Positions 49,401-62,700 of a stretch of DNA of 64,000 bases are shown one piece after another. How positions within the stretch are numbered: the stretch's first letter is position 1; each line of letters starts with the position of its first letter. Both the position numbers and the translations under genes were made by a program. The DNA lies in contig RQTK01000138.1 in NCBI GenBank assembly GCA_003991915.1, positions 124,001 through 188,000 of the forward strand. The letters are read 5' to 3'. The notes under the pieces are model-generated. The model was given only the letters and a program-made list of their open reading frames with translations. It was not told the origin of the DNA and did no database searches. This DNA comes from Elysia chlorotica. Lineage: Eukaryota > Mollusca > Gastropoda > Plakobranchidae.

Positions 49401-52400
49401 TGCATTGGGTGATCAGGTGATTTTTTTTGTCTTTGACATTTTATCTTCACTAAAAATGGCAGTGATGTTTAGATATATTGAATTCAGGGATGCCACATTT
49501 CCGGAAATTTCCAGAATTCCGGAAATATAATTTGGGTCAGGATCTTCCGGGAATTTTTCTAACTCTTGAGTTCTGTCCGGAAAACTTTTCCCCTGAAAAT
49601 TCTGGAAACACACCTCGCATACTTAGGTATATTTTTAAAAGTGGAAATTATACGCTGTTATTTTAGAAAACACGCTCTTCTGAACGGCTCCGCCTCTTTA
49701 ATTAAAACAAAACAGTTTTGTTTCTGATTATCATACAATTACCGCCAATTACGCAATTTAAAAAGTAGTTTTCAAGTTTGCGAGTGCGGAAAAGGAAAGC
49801 AAGGAACAACGTTTTTTGACATGCAATGTCTCTTCATTGTTTATAAAATTTGCATAATAATGTTTTATCGGTATTGGTACTGCAGTTGACCTCATCCGGG
49901 TTATCGATTTGAACCTCTAGTTTACCTGATCTTCCGAATAATTCCGATCTGTCCATCTTCATCCAGTCCTCGTCGTTTTTTTCTGACAAATCGATTCCAA
50001 CTATGATGCGTTTGATCTGGCTCGGATCTATCGATTATTTTAATGACGGAGCCTATTGATAATTAGGTTAGCGAATTTAACATGAGCGCTTCTCTGGTAA
50101 CTTATATAAAAGAAAATACTTGAGGTCTGGATCTAGCTAAAGCTAGATCTAACCGAGATGTATCTTATGTGATAGCTATATTGAACCGGATGATGGGGAC
50201 ATTCTGCATCGAATATAATTTAATGCTAAATTCATGTAAACTAGATCATATCTGGATTTATGCTAATTATGTTTTGCTATGATATTCGCATGTTTTGCTC
50301 AAATCTTTTGTTAAGAAAGAAAAAAATAAGAAAAAACAAACTAACTCGTGTTTATTTCTTCATGAAATGGACGCACACAACACGGTTAAAATTTATCGAA
50401 ATCCTGATTGCCTGTAATGAAATTAGAGCAGATGTAGAGTAAAATGAAACTTTGTTAAGGCGGATATAAGTACATGTATAACACAAAAGACAATAGATCT
50501 AACTGGAAGTCGGTAAAGAAGAAATTCTGTTGTATGCGTTGAATACCTGCATGTATTGGTTAGAGAGACTTGCTATTTCCTTTAATAAATGTAACCATTA
50601 TCATCTCAGGAACATTCTTAGAGCCTCTTTAAACAGACGAAAATCATGAAAATGTTCAGCTCCAGGGGGCGACGCCCCCGTGCCCCCCATCTTTCCCCAC
50701 TACCAAAAGTCTTAAAATGCGGCATGTCATTTTCATCCAGCCCTATGAAATCAACTAACGTTCAGGTTTACACCCTTAACGCAAATATCTTTCTCAGATT
50801 TATTGTCTTAGTAAGGAAACACTGTATGCATATTGAAATTGGTCTACAGAATATAACATAGCTAGAATTACATTTTAAAAAAGAAGCTGTTGTGACATAT
50901 CCTGGCAACCTATATGTTTAAAGATAGATGAGTGAAATTGATTCCAATCCAATAAACATACTGATCCTACCTTTTTAAACCCCACCCATATTCCAACTCT
51001 AATGATTTGGAGTTGACTTTGATGAAAGCTAGGGGTGAATTGCTTTTGTCTCTAATAAGTTGTTACTTTCTATCACAAAAAAGGGATGTGATTTTTCAAT
51101 TAATTTTCTGCCACATTTTCACAAGATAAAGCATTTTGTTGAAACAACTGAATTTCCTACTTTAGGTATATATTTAATCCCTCAACAATTTATTATTCTG
51201 TTTGAAAATACAGCCAAGAGATGTCCTTTGTGGTGCAGCAGATGAAGTACTTATTGTTCTGAAAAATGATCGTAAAAAAGACAGAGAGAAGAAAAAAGAA
51301 GTTGAAAGTCTCCTCGGAAATTTGGCAGAAGAGCGCTTTGCCTTGCTAGTCAACCTTGGAAAGAAAATCACAGACTGGAGTCAAGAAGAAAAGACACATA
51401 CAAGTAATTTTTTTTCTTCTTACCTTTTAGCAAAACAACTAGGTCTCATGTTGGGTGTATTGGATGACTTGAAACTTATCCAAATCTAAAAGCTACACAT
51501 ATTCTAAGCAATAGGAAGTATTGGAGATGAATCAAATGTGCTGCGTTGTTTTGCTATTTGCCTGCCCCACTTGTTAAAATAATACGCGCATAAACTTTCT
51601 TGATTCTAAATTTATGTGTCCAACCTGTATGTGATGTTGCAAGATAATGACACTCTTAATTTTTAGCCTTATAGGCCAAAATTTATATTAATAATACTTT
51701 TCGTACAGGATTTGTCACCAAAAGTGGACCTTTTAAAAGAGGAGAAAAAGTATGTCAGATCTCAAATCCAGAATTTTGCCTATCATGAAAAGTATTTAGC
51801 TTACAAAAATGCAATGATAGGTTCAATAAGGGTTAAAGGTTACAATTTTTTCTTCATTATGGTTTTAATGAATCTGTAAAAAGCAGGCCTGCAGTGGTAC
51901 GGTAGTATCTAAGAAAAAGCCTGCTATAGGTTGCAGGCTTTTCCAGTAAATTTACCAAAGTTCACTGGTTCTGCAGGATTTTTGAAATTTTCTGCTCCCA
52001 TCCATGTTAATCACATATGACTGGGTTTTTTTTTTTATTTGTCATAAATAAATAATCAAACTTTTATAGAGCGCCATATCCAATAAACTCAGCTCATTGC
52101 GATTATTTTTCAATGGATTATTTTTTTCCCGAATTTTTGTTTTTTAATTGAACCTTTGTTATCCTTTTTACAGATGAGACTATTGATTTTGATGAGACAT
52201 ATGGTGTGAACGTTCAATTTGAAGAATCCGATGATGAGGTATAGTGTTCACTTTTTTGCTCTTTTTATGTTTTATTTTTTCTGCTTTACAAGCATATTAA
52301 GTAGATTTAATTAACAAAGAAGACCAATTAAAGCAAAATGGTCGCTTTTATCCTGTTAACCAATGTTCCTCACTAGTTTGTACCTGGAATATAGTTTATA

Positions 52401-55400
52401 TGCACAATTACACTAGAATAAGTAGGACATGTAGAAGATAGCCGACTAGGCTTTTTTTTTTTTAGAGATCAGATTTTTACATTGTTATTGCACTTAAGTG
52501 TTATTCTTATGTTTTTCTTTTTTAATGATATTGTAACTATCAACTTCTGATGTAAATTATCAATTATAATTTTTTTTTTTTTACCTCCTTTCCCCATCCC
52601 ATTTTAGGATACAGGGGATGTGTATGGTGAGGTTCAAGAAGAAGGGGATGTTGAAGAGGAGGAAGAGGGAGAGGAAGCAGCTTTTGATGCAACATTGCAT
52701 GCAAACGTAAGTAACATTAAACCCTGACTGCTGGAGATTACCAGAAAGGACAGCTTGTATCAGAAATCACTGTAATTACCAGAATGAAATGATGATACAT
52801 AGGTCTCTTGCTTAAGAAACCGCCCCTTGGGACAGAAGAAAAACAGGTTCTAACTGGAGGAGAAGAAAATGAGCCTACAAGTGGCTAAACAAGTGATCAG
52901 TCCTCAAAGAATAGTCATCTTTGTTTTGTTTTTTTAGGTTCATAGGCTCCCTAAGGTTGTTTTTTTTTTTTTTTTTAAGATTTTTTATTTTGACCAGATT
53001 GCCTACCAGCATTACAGCACTTCTACAGCAGTTTACACATCTGACTTAGATAACTATAGAAACGGTCAACGCTCTTGTTAAGGGACCAGAATTGAGCTTG
53101 ATGCAATAAAATAAAAATTGAACATATGACCACAATTTTGGAGATTGTGTACCCTTTGAGGGGAAGATGGGAGATAAAGAAAGACAGGAATAAAAGAGAT
53201 AGGATAAAAAGAAGGAAAGAAAAACAATAAAAAGATAGAGATAAGAGAGAGTTGGAGGAAGAGAAAGATAGGGAGATGGAAAGATAAAGGGTTGAGAGAG
53301 TGAGAGTGTCAGGGATAGAAAAGGAGAGAGAGAAAAAAAAGAGAGAGGGAGCCAGAGGAGGAGAGAAGGGAAGAAACCAAAGAGAGAGACAGAGGAGGGA
53401 AATAAACAAGAGCGAGAGAAAGAGAGTGCGCACGCTTCAGGGTGTGTTAACAAATCGGTGATGGACACATTTGTTGACGAACCAAGAGTAATGGTGGTAG
53501 GGATTAAAAAAAAATTGAGGTGCTTGTTGAATGGTCAAATCACGTTACTCCTTTGTGATTGGATACCTACCCACTCTAGTGTAAGGGGCGCGGTGGCCCT
53601 GGGGTAGAACATCGGCCTCCTACCCTAAGGTCTGTGGTTCGAGCCGTGGCGATTTTGCTCCCTACTGGTTGGGTTGGTGTCAGTTGAATGTGACCAGCTT
53701 AGACAGGAGTCATGGTATCCCCTCCCTGTTTCGTGTGTGGCAGCACATAAAATTGTCAAATGTCAGTCTTGGGGTCCGTCCACAATAAGCTATATAATGC
53801 TGATGTTGGACGTAAAACCAACTCAACTCAATTCACTCTCGTGTAACGAAACAACTGCTGTCCAACTATGATTTTTATTCAGGTGCAGACAAAGAGAGGG
53901 TGGAAGGAATGTCTCTCTGATCTTCTAATGTGGCTCTAGCCTAGCCTACGGATTAAGAAGGTTCACAGGCTCGTATAAATGTCCACCCCCCCCCTCACAC
54001 AAACACACACACCTCTCACCCATCTGATCGTATGTATTCAGATATGCCGGCTACTCCTAACAGTCTTAGATGACTATAGAAAAAATAACCGCTGGGTACG
54101 ATATAAATGATTCAGTATGAATTAAAATATGTTTTTTTTTTAATTTAACCGGGCTCTCGTAAAACAGGTTCTTAAACTAAGTGAAGCAAGTAGCAGGTTT
54201 GAAGAATGAGTGGGTTCGTAAACGGAGAGTTCTTAGGCAGAGACCACTGTAATAACATAAATATGACGGATTTTTATGACCATATGCTGTTTTTGAGCAA
54301 ACTTAGTGTTGCATGAGAGGTAAAAAAAGATTTCTTAGAGAGATTTAGGGCTGAAAATGAATAGTGGTTTAAAGGGATAATCAGTTTGTATCAAAGGCTC
54401 TCCACTTTTGTGAAATGCAAAAATTGTCAAATTTCGTGAGATATTAAGTAAAAAAGGTTTTTGATCGCAGTTTTTTAGTCTCTTAAGGTGAAATAATAAA
54501 AAAAAGATACTTTAAAGAGTCCACGAAACAACACAAATTAAAGTTTACAAATCAACACAAGGGGAAGTAAAGCTTCTGGCGTTTCAACCCTTTTCCAAGG
54601 CCTTTACATATATCTTTTGTAATAAAGAGATGTTTTACTGGTCCATATCCCTTATGTTAATTGTTTGCAGTGTAGTGCAATCAAATATGCATAGCTTATC
54701 GAAGCACATCATCAGTTGAGAATCAATAAATCATAAGTACGCATAGTATCCGCATATGCAATACCAAACAACCTCATCCACCCAAATACATGTGCACTCT
54801 GGACTGATATTCATTAATTTTATATAAACTCAAACACATTAAATAAACCGCTGGGCTTAAATTGTTTATTCCTCCTCTTTAGAATCACCAAAGTATGATT
54901 TCCTTCTTACCTATCTTAGATAATGATGACACTTTTTCTCAAGTGATAATAAAGAAAAATTGAAAGTGATTGATTTATGTTGGAATCATCCGAATGTGAA
55001 TTCCATGATTTTAAGAATAATTCGATGATCTCCTTAATATTTGTTTCAGTTATCAGAGGAAGACAGAAACAAAGGAGATGTTGGTTTACATCCGAGAGAG
55101 ATAGATGCTTTTTGGATTCAACGGAAGATCAGCAAGTTCTATCCAGATGATCCAAACATGGCACAAAGCAAGGCTAAAGATGTTTTAGAAATTCTCAAGG
55201 TAAATAGACATGTTTTTCATTGCTATTATGAAATTAAACACTTTGTATTGATTTATTTGGGCACAACCATGATATAGAAGTATTGCGCCATAATACTGTT
55301 GAGTGAGATACTAATCTTCAATGTTAAATAGATGATACTATTTAAAATTTGAGCAAATAATTCGAGTAAAATGGTCAATAAAACTTATGTTCTTGTGTCA

Positions 55401-58400
55401 TTTTTGTTCAGGTCTCTTAACCTTCTCAGTTTTACTCTCTCTAGTTTCCGCTGCTTATCAATGGCATTATGTATGAATTTAATGTTTTGCAGACTGCAGG
55501 AGATGACAGAGAAGCAGAAACAAAGCTTGTCATGCTTTTGGATGTTTCCCATTTTGAGTTCATCAAAACACTGAGACAACATCGACAAATGAGTAAGAAT
55601 CTTATTTACCGCCCGCTTACCTGTTATTAATTTTTATCCAATCTATTATTTCCTATTAACGTAATAGATTTCGTATATAAATGTTAGATCCTGTCCTGCC
55701 TATTTTTGTTATTGTTTCATTTTAGTTAATCTTAAATTGTGTGTGAGGTATTAAGTAAATGCTCATGTGCTATGAATGAACAAGAACTTGTTTTGGCCCT
55801 CATTTTCCATCTAAATCTTGCAGGTTCTTTGCTAAATCAATAGCAGAGTTGAAAATGTCCATAAAATTTTTGATTTTATGAAAAATTACTAAGGTAGAGT
55901 TTAGCTTTAAGCATAGCCACTTTTCAGGAATACAAAGATAAAGCTTTGAATCTATAAGATCGAATATTCTTAAACTACGCCATTCTTTTTTCATACATTC
56001 TTGTTTTTTTCTAGAATTTAATCAAAATCAAATAGTTGGATGCATTTGAATGTAAAATAATTCATTAATTGATCACACATTAACAATATTTATTCTTTGA
56101 TAGTTCTCTACTGCACCATGCTGGCTCAAGCTCAGACTTCAAATGAGAAGAAAAAGATTGATAAACAAATGAGTGCAGACGCAGAGCTCTCAGTGATCCT
56201 CAAAATGCTTCAAGCTACAGATCAAGATGATATTGTCAGCGAGGAAAGAGCGCGGAGACAACAAGCTAGGCAGACACGTGTGGCAGCTGACATTGAAGCT
56301 ATGGATGTTGAAGAAGAAGAGGTTGGTTTGATGGTGATCACGTGCAATTAAAAACAATGGTGGCTAAATGGCTCATGTGGTAGAGTGTTGGTCTCTCAAT
56401 CGGGAGGTCAGGGGTGGTTTGATACCTGTGGTTGATCAAAAATGTATTTATCTGATTTCATCCCCAACTGGTTGGGTCTGTGTCAGTAATATGTGACCGG
56501 CTGAGCACATAAAATTGTTGGACATCAGTCTTGCGCTCCAACCGCAGTATAACTAATGTAGTGTTACGTTGGTATGAAGCAACCAACTCGACTCAAGGCA
56601 ATTTTAAAAAAAGATAATGTGAAAGAAGAAGTATTCAAAGCTTTGAAATCTAAACAGTTGTGATAAACGGGCCTTGATGCACTACTAATTTTTTATATTG
56701 AATACATTTCAAAGGTTCTCAGTTCCATTTACTACATAGTTAAAGTAGGCAGGACTAACAGAAATGTGGGTTGATAAGTATTTTGCTCAGAATTCCATGA
56801 ACAGCAAAGAAATCACAAAGATTTGCTGGGTTTTAAAAACTTGATCTTTATGATTGAGATGCTTTGATCAGAGTCAGGAGAAACGTAAAAAGCCACTGCC
56901 TATTACAAATATTTACACACACGTGTATGTAGAATTTTTTTAGTATACCCAATATTCAGAGAAAAGTTTAAACTTGACTATTTCATTGTATCTGAATTCG
57001 TTTGCAGGAAGTTGGTCCTGTTCAAAACTTATACTTGGAGGATTTGGTCTTCTCACAAGGAAGTCATCTCATGGCAAATAAAATTTGTCAGTTGCCGGAT
57101 GGATCATACAGAAAACAAAGAAAAGGTATAATATTTGCATATGCCAGTTAAAAATAAAAGAAGAAGAAATTTTGGATTTTTAAAACGTAAATAATGTAAG
57201 GATTTATTTATTTCAGATAAATGAATTAAGCTGCACATTACTTCACACCTGCCTACTTGTACCGATTTGTGACATTCTCATCCTACGCATATCTTCCTAC
57301 TGAGAGATGAAGAGCCTCCACAGTTTCGTACCTGCAACTGTCGATTATCCATGTCATATTCTGGTTGACTGTCCACTTTTGTCAAAATGGATCCAACCAA
57401 ATTGATAATTTTATTCAAACTAAAACAACTGAATATTGCGCGTGAAGTAAAATTTATACAAAAACAATATTTGTACACTGAATTTGCAGTGCATCAAATT
57501 TTAAAAGAACTGTTTATAGCAATATTGAACAGAACTGATTATGACTACTATGGTTAACACTGATCCAACAAGTAGAATAAAAATGCTGTTGTACATATTT
57601 TGCCTGAAAAATACCTATTGTTTGTTAAAGGAGTACCTAAATGGGGCTTTTCAAGTAGGCAGCCCTCTTGCTTACATCATTTAGATAATTAGTTTATTTT
57701 TTTTACCTATCTCATATTTCTTTTGTCTCTCTCACAAGTGTTTTCATACAATATTTACATCTTTGTTTCTATTTGTTTTTAGGTTATGAAGAGGTTCATG
57801 TACCTGCTCTCAAGCCAAAGCCATTTGACAATGACGAGGTACTTTATTTTAAAGAAAAACAAAACATGTGTACATTCCATTTGGTTTATTTCATTCCCTA
57901 ATTTACATAATTCCACAATATCTTGTTTGTGTATACTTGGAAACATATTTTTGGATGTGTTGATTCTGAAGTGAAATCAATAGCGCAGTGACCATAGTTT
58001 AAAAGACAGTTGGGGATAAAAATTACATTTTTTTCAAATCACTTTTGAGAAAAATTAAAAAAACCATTACATGTAACAAGTAAAATTCAGCAGATGCAAA
58101 ATCTTGCTGCTTGCATCACAGCATATTAAAAAAGGTATTATTAATTGTTTCATGAATCAGTTAAAAAAATATTAAAATTAATTGACCTCTGAGAGAGTCC
58201 TCAATTTGTGTAAACAATGCACGTGTTCACACATATTCGTCAGTAATACAAACTATCTTTTACATGCGTTGCAGCTAATGTAGTCTTGAAACATAAGCAG
58301 TGTGCTATTTAATTTGTTTCATACATGGGAAACAAAAATACCACACTAATATAGATCTAAAAAGGTGTAAAGCTAGTTTCTAAATATATCAATTTAAGTT

Positions 58401-59747
58401 TTTAACATTTTCATTTTGACAAGTATAATCCCATACAGGAGAAAATGGAAGAGACGGCTAAAATTCAGAAATGAAGACTGTCATTTTTGGTTATCAAAAA
58501 ATTTTGTTCTATTTTTGTTAATACTGCACACAAAAGTCAGAATTTTAATATTTGCAGTTATATTTATTTGCATTGATATTTATTTCAGACGTTAGTCTCT
58601 ATTGATCGCCTGCCTAAATATGCTCAACCTGCTTTTGAGAGATTCAAAAGTCTGAACAGAATTCAGAGCCGGCTTGTTAATGCTGCAATTGAAACAGATC
58701 AAAACCTTTTACTGTGTGCTCCAACTGTGAGTAATATTGAAACCCTGTGGTGATTCCTGCTAAGTATGAGCCAATCTATTTTAAATGAATATTGATTTTT
58801 AGACAGACTCTCATAAGTTTCTGCATAAAATGCATTGTGTTTATACAGTGGGGCTGTTAAAATAGGGAAGTTTTGTGAGAATATTTGTCAAATCGTGAAA
58901 GATGTTGGAAAATGCGTTAACTACTATATAAGCTCATCATGAAATACAGAAAAATTACCTGATTAATGGGGAACAAATTTAAATATCCCTCTTGAATGCA
59001 AGTGCTATGGGCAAATTGCTTGTCTGAGAAACAAGTATCTCTACTCATCATGAATAAATTAACATTCATGAAATGAGTTTATAAACTAAGCAACACTTGG
59101 CATTCATTATTGTGACTCGGGCAAATGAGCATGCAAGGAAAAGGTTGGCACAAAAGTCTACCTGCAAACTGCAGGTTCCACAGTTCATTGTACCCCAGGT
59201 GGATATGAACTGAGCTTGTTTTTGTTCTCAGTGTATAGACATCTTTGAGCACCGCTTTTCTTTGTCTTGAAAGGTTTTTGTAGAATAACTGGAAACATAT
59301 CTTAAAGGGTTAGTTAACTTTTTGAGCCCTGAGCTCCTGAGCGTAAAATATCTTTCAACCTAGGCTCCTTATCAGTGCTAGGTCCAGGTCTAGGCTCAAC
59401 TATTTCGTCCACACTAGATCTAGCTTGCTTGCTAGAGCTACTTACTTGTACAACACAACTCAAAAGATACAAGAAAACAACGGGCACTGGGTGCAGCCAG
59501 TTTCTTAAGTGTAAGGGAAGTGGAAACCCCTCATATAGGTCAGGGAAATCCTTTTTTTGTCTGTTTTCAAACTTTTATTTGGGGGGCTTATCAAGAGGTA
59601 TCCTCAGACAGGTTCACAGGTCTTATGGTGTGTCTAAAAATAGCACCTATACCAGTATACCGATCTTACGGGCTCAAAAGGTTAAGTTTGGATTCATCTT
59701 TCTACTATTCATTTTTTATTTCACTTATAGTCCTTCACTCACTCATG

Positions 59748-59797
<50 letters not shown>

Positions 59798-62700
59798 TGA
59801 ACCTCAATTATGAATTATGAACCATGAATGAAATCAAAGAAATCTAGGAGAAAAACTTGATCAGTTGGCAAAGAGGCCTTCTTTTTCAACTTTCCCACTG
59901 GGTATGACTGTACCATGAATAAATTTCTAGTTAATTAAAATATTTTGTATGTTGTCTTTGTGCTTTTATTTGAATGTCTTCCTGCATCATTTTGTAATAA
60001 ATGGTACAGAAAGAATGTAAGAAAGCAAAATAAAAAGAGACTTGTTTTCTTTCTTTTTATCATAACATTTACATAATTGTATGTAACATTTTTTTTTTCA
60101 AAGGGTGCTGGAAAAACCAATGTGGCTTTGTTGACTATCATGCGTGAAATTGGCAAACATGTCAATGCAGATGGAACTATCAATTCTGATGACTTCAAGA
60201 TCATTTACATAGCTCCCATGAAATCCTTGGCCCAAGAGATGGTGGGAACCTTTTCACAGGTAAATTCTACGCTATAAAGGTGGAAAGTTTATCTTTGGAT
60301 TTCAATATGTTCATTAATGAGGCACCTCAGCAATAATCCAGGGGCTGATATGATGGCTTTATTTAATAGTGTCTCTATTGCATATTTCAGTGACTCACCA
60401 CCTAATGCAATTTGTAGAAAATTAAAAGAAAATATGTTTTTACATCAGAAAAGAATCCCTACAGCTTAACAAAACATTATTTAGAAGCTATTGGCAAAGG
60501 GAGAAATTCAAAACACATAAGCTACCAGGTGAGAAGTTTTAACATATTTTTTCCATATGAATATTATATGTATTTATCTGCATATTTTCTAAGGAAAAGG
60601 AATAAAATAATAACATTTCTGGGTTAATGTGGGTTTTTTATTTTTTACAAATCCTTTTTATCTGTTCATTCTTTTTATTTAATTTTTTTTTTCTTCTAGC
60701 GTTTGGCTTCTTATAACCTAAGAGTTCAAGAGTTGACAGGTGATCATCAATTAACCCGTGAACAGATAGCTTCTACCCAAGTCATTGTGTGCACGCCTGA
60801 AAAGTGGGACATCATAACACGTAAAGGAGGCGAGAAGACATACACTCAATTTGTCAGACTCCTGATTTTTGTAAGTTTTCTGTTATTAAGTTACTGAGAT
60901 CTCTGACTCTCTGTGCTTCAGCATTTTTGTCCCTTTTTTTTATTAGCGTATCATTATACATGTACGTATAGAAAAATAGTTAAGCTATTGTGCTTGAGAT
61001 TTATTATTGTGGTGCAAGATGAATGAGATACTATTTGTTACTGCTAAAATCTATCACCTTGGAAATGAAGTAAACCAGCCATCAAAATATCTACAAAAAA
61101 AGTAAGTTTTCTAGCCATGAGGAGGTTTGTTTTCATGTTGAACATATTTTAAGTTGATTTTAGTCATCTTTACTCTTTGTCAGTCTCCAAGCCCATGGAT
61201 AGTGCATGGTTTCTTTTCGCCCTTTTACTGAATCCATGCAAGGGTCTCTCAAGCACTTCATGGAAAGTTGCCATAGGGCTCAATCTCAAAGATTCACAAA
61301 CAACAGAATAAGTATAAGAATCAGTATAAAAGTAGAATCAAAGATAAAATAATTAAATAAAATGAAATTGTATCTTGGCATGTAGCTACAGGTAAAAACA
61401 GATATTTTTGTAACATATATATATATTTGATGTTGCAGGATGAAATTCACCTTCTTCATGATGATCGTGGCCCAGTTCTTGAATCCCTTGTAGCCAGGTA
61501 TCTCATTTTTGTTTTGTTTTAAAATGTGTTACTTTTTTTTCTTTTCTTCCATCAATGAATTTTATAACTTAAAAAGAATGGTACTTATCTAATTGAGCTG
61601 GGGAAAAATCCATAAATTATTATTTTTTGCTTGTTTGTTGTGTTCTTTTTTCTTCTTCAAATTTTTGTGTGTATACTTTATTAATACCAGAATTGTTTAT
61701 ACTGTGGTAAAATTACATTACTTTTGCTTTGATATATTTTTCGTTTATGAGCATCGCTGCTGAGCTCAAAGATCGTTCAAAATTAGATTTTGATTTTTCA
61801 GGACAATCCGTACAATAGAAAGTACTCAAGAGGATGTGCGACTTGTGGGGCTCAGTGCAACTTTGCCTAACTACGAGGATGTTGCTGTTTTTCTGAGGGT
61901 GGATCCAAAGGAAGGCCTCTTCTTCTTCGACAATAGTTTCAGACCTGTTCCTTTAGATCAGCAGTTTATTGGCATCACTGAGAAAAAAGCCATCAAGAGA
62001 TTTCAACTGATGAATGACATTGTTTATGAAAAAGTGATTGAGCATGCAGGCAAAAACCAGGTAACTGAACATTACAATTTTTTGGCCAAGTAAACAAAGT
62101 ATTTTACAATTTATCCTGAAATTCTAATAAAACTGACACTTTTCTCTTATTAAGAAAAATATAATCTGATGTCTACATTAGATGTATTTGTCATCCGCAT
62201 GTAAAGTTAATTGCAGCACTTGATGTCAGACACTAAGTTTTTACAAATCTTTTGAACCATCTAAAGAAGCTGCATACTTATTACTCTGCATCACCAAGGC
62301 CTTTGCTTCTCTTGTCTGACTCATGAGTTTGTAACACTCATGCATTTTGAGATGCATATTGCTTATGGTTTTGTTTAAAAAGCTTTATTGTGAAAAACTA
62401 TTGAGATCTTTGTGAGTGACACTTATAATTTGTTCTGTGATGACTGACCTTGTACAGAGCTGCCTACCCTCCCGCTTTTGGCGGGATTATCCCGCTTTTT
62501 GGGATTCCTCCCGCTATCCCGTGCACGTGGTGCACAATCCCGTTTTTTTTTACATTTATGGGGCGTATCTGGTTGAAAAAATACGCATTTGACGCTATTG
62601 AGCTAAAAATCGGGTGTCCCGTCGATCGCTCAATAGTTGCTGCCATTTTCGGCCAATAACGCCCGGTTAGCCCAGCCGTTAACACCGCCCATTCAACGTC

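Noticed and set aside
53023-53468. Two 136-140 codon minus-strand frames with a membrane-like appearance
   Set aside because: Hydrophobicity comes from CT-rich composition of the complement of a GA tract in SNRNP200 intron 6.
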